The notes below the pieces were generated by a model. It did no database searches. It worked only from the letters and a program-made list of their open reading frames with translations, and was not told the DNA's origin. Position numbers and translations under genes: made by a program. A stretch of 15,668 nucleotides of DNA from an uncultured Collinsella sp. (GTDB taxonomy: Bacteria > Actinomycetota > Coriobacteriia > Coriobacteriales > Coriobacteriaceae), in the NCBI GenBank assembly GCA_900541015.1, contig UQIB01000041.1:1-15668 (forward strand), in the 5' to 3' direction. How positions within the stretch are numbered: the stretch's first letter is position 1; each line of letters opens with the position of its first letter. Shown here in pieces: positions 12,264 through 15,668 of the stretch.

Positions 12264-12296
12264 AAGACGGGAGCTTTCCCGTGAAAGGAGCCGCCC

Positions 12297-13655
12297 ATGG
12301 CAGCACCCGAGCAGCTGTTTAACGTTCGTGAGCGCAAGCGTTTTGAGCGCCACGACATTTGGGAGCGCATCACCGAGAACGGCACGATTTCCGCCGCCGT
12401 CATGGTCTTCGCCGCCATCGCCGCCGTCATTTGCGCCAATACCGATGCCTACGAGGCCATCCATCACTTTTTGGAGACCCCGCTGTATGTGGGCCTGGGC
12501 AACCTTACGGCCGGTCTCACCGTCGAGCTTTTCGTCAACGACTTCCTCATGGCGATCTTCTTTTTGCTGGTGGGCATCGAGCTTAAGTACGAGATGACGG
12601 TCGGCGAGCTCAAGAACCCGCGTCAGGCCATGCTTCCCATGCTGGCGGCCGTGGGCGGCGTCGTCGTTCCCGCCTGCATCTACCTGATCTTTAACCATGC
12701 CGGCGCCCGCAACGGCTGGGCCATCCCCATGGCAACCGATATTGCCTTCGCGTTGGGCGTGCTGTCGCTTTTGGGCAACCGTGTGCCTAACGGCGTGCGC
12801 GTGTTCTTCTCGACGCTCGCCATCGCCGACGACCTCATTTCCATCGCCGCCATCGCCATCTTCTACGGTCAGAGCCCCAATCCGTTTTGGTTGGGCGCCG
12901 CCGCGCTTGTGACCTGCGCGCTCGTGTGGCTCAACAAGACGCAGCATTACCGCCTCGCCCCGTACTCGGTGCTGGGCCTGCTGCTGTGGTTCTGCATGTT
13001 CAAGAGCGGCGTGCATGCTACGCTCGCCGGCGTCATCTTGGCCTTTACCATCCCGGCCAAGTGCGGCGTCAAGCTCGATAGCCTCACCGATTGGTTGGGC
13101 GAGTGCCTGCCGCTGCTCGATGACCGCTACGATGACGAGGCACACATCCTGGGCCAGCATGACTTTACCGTCTCGACCACCAAGGTCGAGCGCGTCATGC
13201 ACCGCGTGACCCCGCCGCTCATTCGCATGGAGCGTCTGATCTCCACGCCGGTCAACTTTGTGATCCTGCCGATCTTTGCGTTCGTCAACGCACAGGTTCG
13301 CCTAGTGGGCGTGGACATGAGCACGCTGCTGACCGACCCGGTGACGCTCGGCGTGTACTTTGGCATGCTGCTGGGCAAGCCGATTGGCATCTTTGGCATG
13401 ACGTTCGCCCTGGTTAAGCTCAAGGCTTGTGAGCTGCCGCACAACGTCAACTGGCATATGATCGCCGGCGTGGGCATTCTGGGCGGTATCGGCTTTACCA
13501 TGTCGATTCTCATTAGCGGCCTTGCTTTCCCGACGGCCCAGTTTGAGGTTCTGGCTGCCAAGGCCGCCATTCTTGCCGGTTCTGTCACCGCGGCCGTGCT
13601 CGGCATGATCTACATGAGTGTGGTCTGCAAGCACCCGGCGCCCAAGGACGAGTAA
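12297..13655 (+). CDS. nhaA: Na+/H+ antiporter NhaA
   Basis: An inner-membrane antiporter exchanging Na+ or Li+ for protons, for salt and pH homeostasis. It has 452 aa and many hydrophobic helices starting at about residue 30. The ion-binding Asp pair is D178-D179 in STLAIADDLISI, preceded by the unwound-helix motif MATDIAFALGVL (145-156). K361 in LLGKPIGIFG corresponds to the functionally important Lys of TM10, and GGIGFTMSILI (396-406) is the conserved TM11 segment. It is longer than the 388-aa E. coli protein, with a charged loop at about 255-300 (DDRYDDEAHILGQHD) and an N-terminal extension. AAAGGAG (12284-12290) precedes ATG by six bases. The terminator-bearing leader suggests control by transcription attenuation. 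Confidence 0.95.
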   Translation: MAAPEQLFNVRERKRFERHDIWERITENGTISAAVMVFAAIAAVICANTDAYEAIHHFLETPLYVGLGNLTAGLTVELFVNDFLMAIFFLLVGIELKYEMTVGELKNPRQAMLPMLAAVGGVVVPACIYLIFNHAGARNGWAIPMATDIAFALGVLSLLGNRVPNGVRVFFSTLAIADDLISIAAIAIFYGQSPNPFWLGAAALVTCALVWLNKTQHYRLAPYSVLGLLLWFCMFKSGVHATLAGVILAFTIPAKCGVKLDSLTDWLGECLPLLDDRYDDEAHILGQHDFTVSTTKVERVMHRVTPPLIRMERLISTPVNFVILPIFAFVNAQVRLVGVDMSTLLTDPVTLGVYFGMLLGKPIGIFGMTFALVKLKACELPHNVNWHMIAGVGILGGIGFTMSILISGLAFPTAQFEVLAAKAAILAGSVTAAVLGMIYMSVVCKHPAPKDE

Positions 13656-13749
13656 AAGCTCGAAAAAAAGACACCAGAACCGGTTTGGATGCGTTCGAAA
13701 CTCGGATCCGGGTGCTACTGGCCCCCTGCCAGATACCCCCGTGGTCAAA

Positions 13750-13791
13750 AAACGCCGTTTGTGAGTACTGTCACAAACGGCGTTTCATTTT
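13750..13791 (+). terminator. Intrinsic terminator after nhaA
   Basis: A perfect 15-bp stem (13750-13764 with 13771-13785, AAACGCCGTTTGTGA and its inverse) has a GTACTG loop and is followed by CATTTT. The left arm is preceded by A-rich sequence, so it could also serve the opposite strand. Confidence 0.85.
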
Positions 13792-14029
13792 AGGTGTGGA
13801 AAATAATGAACAAAGTTATAAGAACTGTACGTTAATGAGTGACTATCGACTTCCAATTTGGCGCTAGCTGACGGTGATTAGGGAGTTTCAAGTCGAGTTT
13901 TGCCGATTTCGACCAAGAATCGCTGCTACTAAAAAGGTAACAGTACTCATATTTGCCCTTTTTTGGCCACAAGCCCTAAAACAAGCCTCGCCAGGGTCGG
14001 GAAACGGGCCAAATCGTCGGCCTCGAGGT
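13792..14029. other. AT-richer intergenic stretch with no recognisable gene
   Basis: About 240 nt between the nhaA terminator and the small minus-strand gene, visibly poorer in GC than its neighbours. It holds GTCGA/TCGAC as inverted ends near 13892-13913, and CAGTACTC (13941-13948), inverse to GAGTACTG in the nhaA terminator (13763-13770). A short minus-strand frame beginning at an ATG near 13950 (MSTVTFLVAAILGRNRQNST) has no ribosome site and I do not call it. No terminator for the small gene is obvious. Confidence 0.4.
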
Positions 14030-14284
14030 TTATTCCACGGTGCCGTAGACGGCGCCCCAGCCGTGGGCGGCCAAGGCAGAGTTGAGCTGGTCGCAAAGGG
14101 ACTGACGATCGTAATAGCCGGGCGGCAGCAGGTTGACGATTTCCATGAGATCGGGCGCCAGGTCCAAGATTTCGGCCTGTACGATCAGATCCAGGCGGTC
14201 GATGGCGTGGCGGTCGTAAAACAGTCCGTCGACCAGGCGCTGCAGGTCTCCGAATTCCTCGGCCTGGAACGATCCGTACTCCAT
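14030..14284 (-). CDS. Small acidic protein of unknown function (84 aa)
   Basis: I do not recognise this protein. It is 84 aa, strongly acidic, without Cys clusters, signal peptide or membrane helix. It is probably mostly helical, with LVDGLFYDRHAIDRLDLIVQAEILDLAPDLMEIVNLLPPGYYDRQSLCDQLNSAL in the middle. An LLPPGYYDRQSLC turn separates two predicted helices. Coding status rests on the start: ATG 14284 has a consensus AAGGAGG four bases upstream (complement of 14289-14295), better than the in-frame ATG at 14314. It diverges from the aminotransferase gene with a 149-nt gap. It could be a small regulatory or partner protein, but nothing in the sequence specifies which. Confidence 0.75.
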   Translation of the reverse strand: MEYGSFQAEEFGDLQRLVDGLFYDRHAIDRLDLIVQAEILDLAPDLMEIVNLLPPGYYDRQSLCDQLNSALAAHGWGAVYGTVE

Positions 14285-14386
14285 AGTGCCTCCTTGGGCG
14301 CTCCACGCCGGCATGCGCGGCGATTCGTAATTTATTGCGATGGACTTAATCTATCACGGCTTCATAACGTTGCGGCGGTGGCGGTC

Positions 14387-14392
14387 TATACT
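14387..14392 (+). promoter_or_regulatory. Probable -10 element of the aminotransferase gene
   Basis: TATACT lies 41 nt before the aminotransferase ATG. No good -35 is found at 16-18 bp; the region is GGCGG-rich, as it is upstream of pcrA, which also shows TATACT. Confidence 0.4.
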
Positions 14393-14433
14393 TAGACGAA
14401 ATGCAACGTACCGCTTCGTGAAAGGTCGCACCC

Positions 14434-15668
14434 ATGCAGACGATCTACCAGAAGATGGAAACCACCGAACTCGATGTCGCCATCGAGGCGCTCAAGGCCG
14501 AGGTCGCCGAGGTCAAGGCCAAGGGCCTGGCGCTCGACATGGCCCGCGGCAAGCCGTCGCCCTCCCAGGTGGACATCTCGCGCCCCATGCTCGATATCCT
14601 CAACGCCGACGCCGATCTGCACGATGGCAACGTCGACTGCTCCAACTACGGCTGCTTCGAGGGCATTCCCTCGGCACGCAAGCTGGCAGGGGAGTTCCTG
14701 GGTTGCCCCGCCGAGCAGACGCTCGTGCTGGGCTCGTCGAGCTTGCTGATTGAGCACGATATCGCCGGTATGTTCTGGCGCTGCGGCTCGTGCGGCAGCG
14801 AGCCTTGGGAGGCTTACGAGGCAGCGCACGACGGCAAGAAGGTCAAGTTCCTGTGCCCGGTTCCCGGCTACGATCGCCACTTTGGCATCACCGCCGACTT
14901 GGGCATCGAGAACGTTCCCGTCGCGATGACCGACAACGGCCCCGACATGGACGAGATCGAGCGCCTCGTTGCCGCCGACGATTCCATCAAGGGCATCTGG
15001 TGCGTGCCCAAGTATTCCAACCCCACGGGTATCACCTTTAGCGAGGACACTGTGCGCCGCCTGGTCGAGATGCCCACGGCCGCGCCCGATTTCCGCATCT
15101 TCTGGGACAACGCCTACTGCGTGCACGACCTGTACGACGAGACCGACGAGCTCGCCAACATCTTCGATCTTGCCCGCGCGGCGGGCACCGAGGACCGCGT
15201 GGTGGCATTCGCCTCGACGTCCAAGATCACCTTCCCGGGTGCCGGTATCGGCTTTATCGGTGCGAGCCCCGCGGTTATCGCGGAGTTCTCCAAGCGCCTG
15301 AAGGCCGGCCTCATCAGTGCCGATAAGCTCAACCAGCTGCGTCACGTGCGCTTCCTTCCCACCATCGAGGCGGTCAAGGAGCACATGAAAAAGCATGCCG
15401 AGTTTTTGCGCCCGCGCTTTGAGGCCGTTGAGCGCAAGCTCACCGAGGGCTTGGGCGATACGGGTTGCGCTACTTGGACGCACCCCCGCGGCGGCTACTT
15501 TGTAAGCTTCGATGGTCCCGAGGGCTCGGCCCAAAAGGTCGCCGCGCTCTGCGCCGACCTGGGCGTCAAGCTCACACCGGCCGGCGCCACTTGGCCCTAT
15601 GGCAAGGACCCGCGCGACACCAACATCCGCATCGCGCCGAGCTATCCCACGGTCGAGGACCTGGAGGC
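14434..15668 (+). CDS. Aspartate-type aminotransferase, subgroup Ic (C-terminus cut by window end)
   Basis: A PLP-dependent fold-type I aminotransferase of the small Ic group (Corynebacterium AspT-like), recognised by LALDMARGKPSPSQVDIS near residue 31. PLP contacts are N196 in KYSNPTG, D225 and Y228 in FWDNAYCVHDLYD, Schiff-base K264 in ASTSKITFPGAG, and the carboxylate-binding R399 in NIRIAPSYPT. 411 residues are visible with no stop before the window edge. Members run to about 420-430 aa, so only the last few are missing. ATG 14434 has AAAGGT seven bases upstream. By family it makes aspartate and 2-oxoglutarate from oxaloacetate and glutamate, but related proteins are often annotated only as class I/II aminotransferases, so the substrate is not certain. 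Confidence 0.93.
   Translation, partial: MQTIYQKMETTELDVAIEALKAEVAEVKAKGLALDMARGKPSPSQVDISRPMLDILNADADLHDGNVDCSNYGCFEGIPSARKLAGEFLGCPAEQTLVLGSSSLLIEHDIAGMFWRCGSCGSEPWEAYEAAHDGKKVKFLCPVPGYDRHFGITADLGIENVPVAMTDNGPDMDEIERLVAADDSIKGIWCVPKYSNPTGITFSEDTVRRLVEMPTAAPDFRIFWDNAYCVHDLYDETDELANIFDLARAAGTEDRVVAFASTSKITFPGAGIGFIGASPAVIAEFSKRLKAGLISADKLNQLRHVRFLPTIEAVKEHMKKHAEFLRPRFEAVERKLTEGLGDTGCATWTHPRGGYFVSFDGPEGSAQKVAALCADLGVKLTPAGATWPYGKDPRDTNIRIAPSYPTVEDLE

Noticed and set aside
11070..13202. 710-aa open frame antisense to ppaC and nhaA
   Set aside because: It spans two intact conserved genes and the terminator between them, with no domain in its translation. It is a frame kept open by third-position GC bias.
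13684..13710. tRNA-like TTCGAAA segment after nhaA
   Set aside because: A T-loop-like TTCGAA is present but no 5-bp T stem, acceptor stem or anticodon arm can be built on either strand; only an imperfect hairpin (CCAG..CTGG, 13674-13721) is visible.
13874..14395. 173-aa plus-strand frame over the AT-rich stretch and the small gene
   Set aside because: It lacks a ribosome site and is opposite the 84-aa gene, which has a consensus AAGGAGG.

Overview
The window reads as ordinary chromosome of a high-GC Gram-positive gut actinomycete, most likely Coriobacteriia and plausibly Collinsella. I base this on the GC-rich third codon positions, strong GGAGG-type ribosome sites, use of TTG starts, and the gene set: a Mn-type family II pyrophosphatase, a subgroup Ic aspartate-type aminotransferase, a BceS-like histidine kinase and PcrA. 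The genus is an inference from memory of these families, not a search result. No rRNA, tRNA, CRISPR array, phage gene or complete insertion sequence is visible.

Layout, left to right. An unrecognised 191-aa protein (+) ends at a clear intrinsic terminator. A response regulator and a two-helix BceS-like histidine kinase (+) follow as a tight pair. A universal stress protein (-) converges on them across a bidirectional terminator and a 91-nt foldback. Undecaprenyl-diphosphatase uppP (+) diverges from usp and carries an acidic insertion. After a terminator and a 31-bp palindromic repeat comes pcrA (+), with an Ala/Pro-rich insertion before helicase motif V and a C-terminal Tudor-like tail. A 123-nt foldback with 27-nt arms follows pcrA.

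The centre is a sugar-phosphate locus. A GntR/HutC regulator and class I mannose-6-phosphate isomerase form a minus-strand unit, diverging from a ROK sugar kinase on the plus strand. The likely logic is that the ROK enzyme phosphorylates a hexose such as mannose or glucose, ManA interconverts mannose-6-P and fructose-6-P, and the GntR protein senses a sugar phosphate. The shared intergenic region holds a terminator-like hairpin about 55 nt before the kinase.

The right part holds ppaC with its terminator, then nhaA behind a structured leader that ends in a strong intrinsic terminator 33 nt before the start codon, a layout typical of riboswitches and attenuators. An AT-richer stretch of about 240 nt has no recognisable gene. 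Next come a small acidic unknown protein (-) and, diverging from it, an aspartate-type aminotransferase that runs off the window.

The strongest leads for new biology are non-coding: the nhaA leader, the 31-bp palindromic repeat family, and the two long foldbacks. Nothing here looks like a defence island or biosynthetic cluster.
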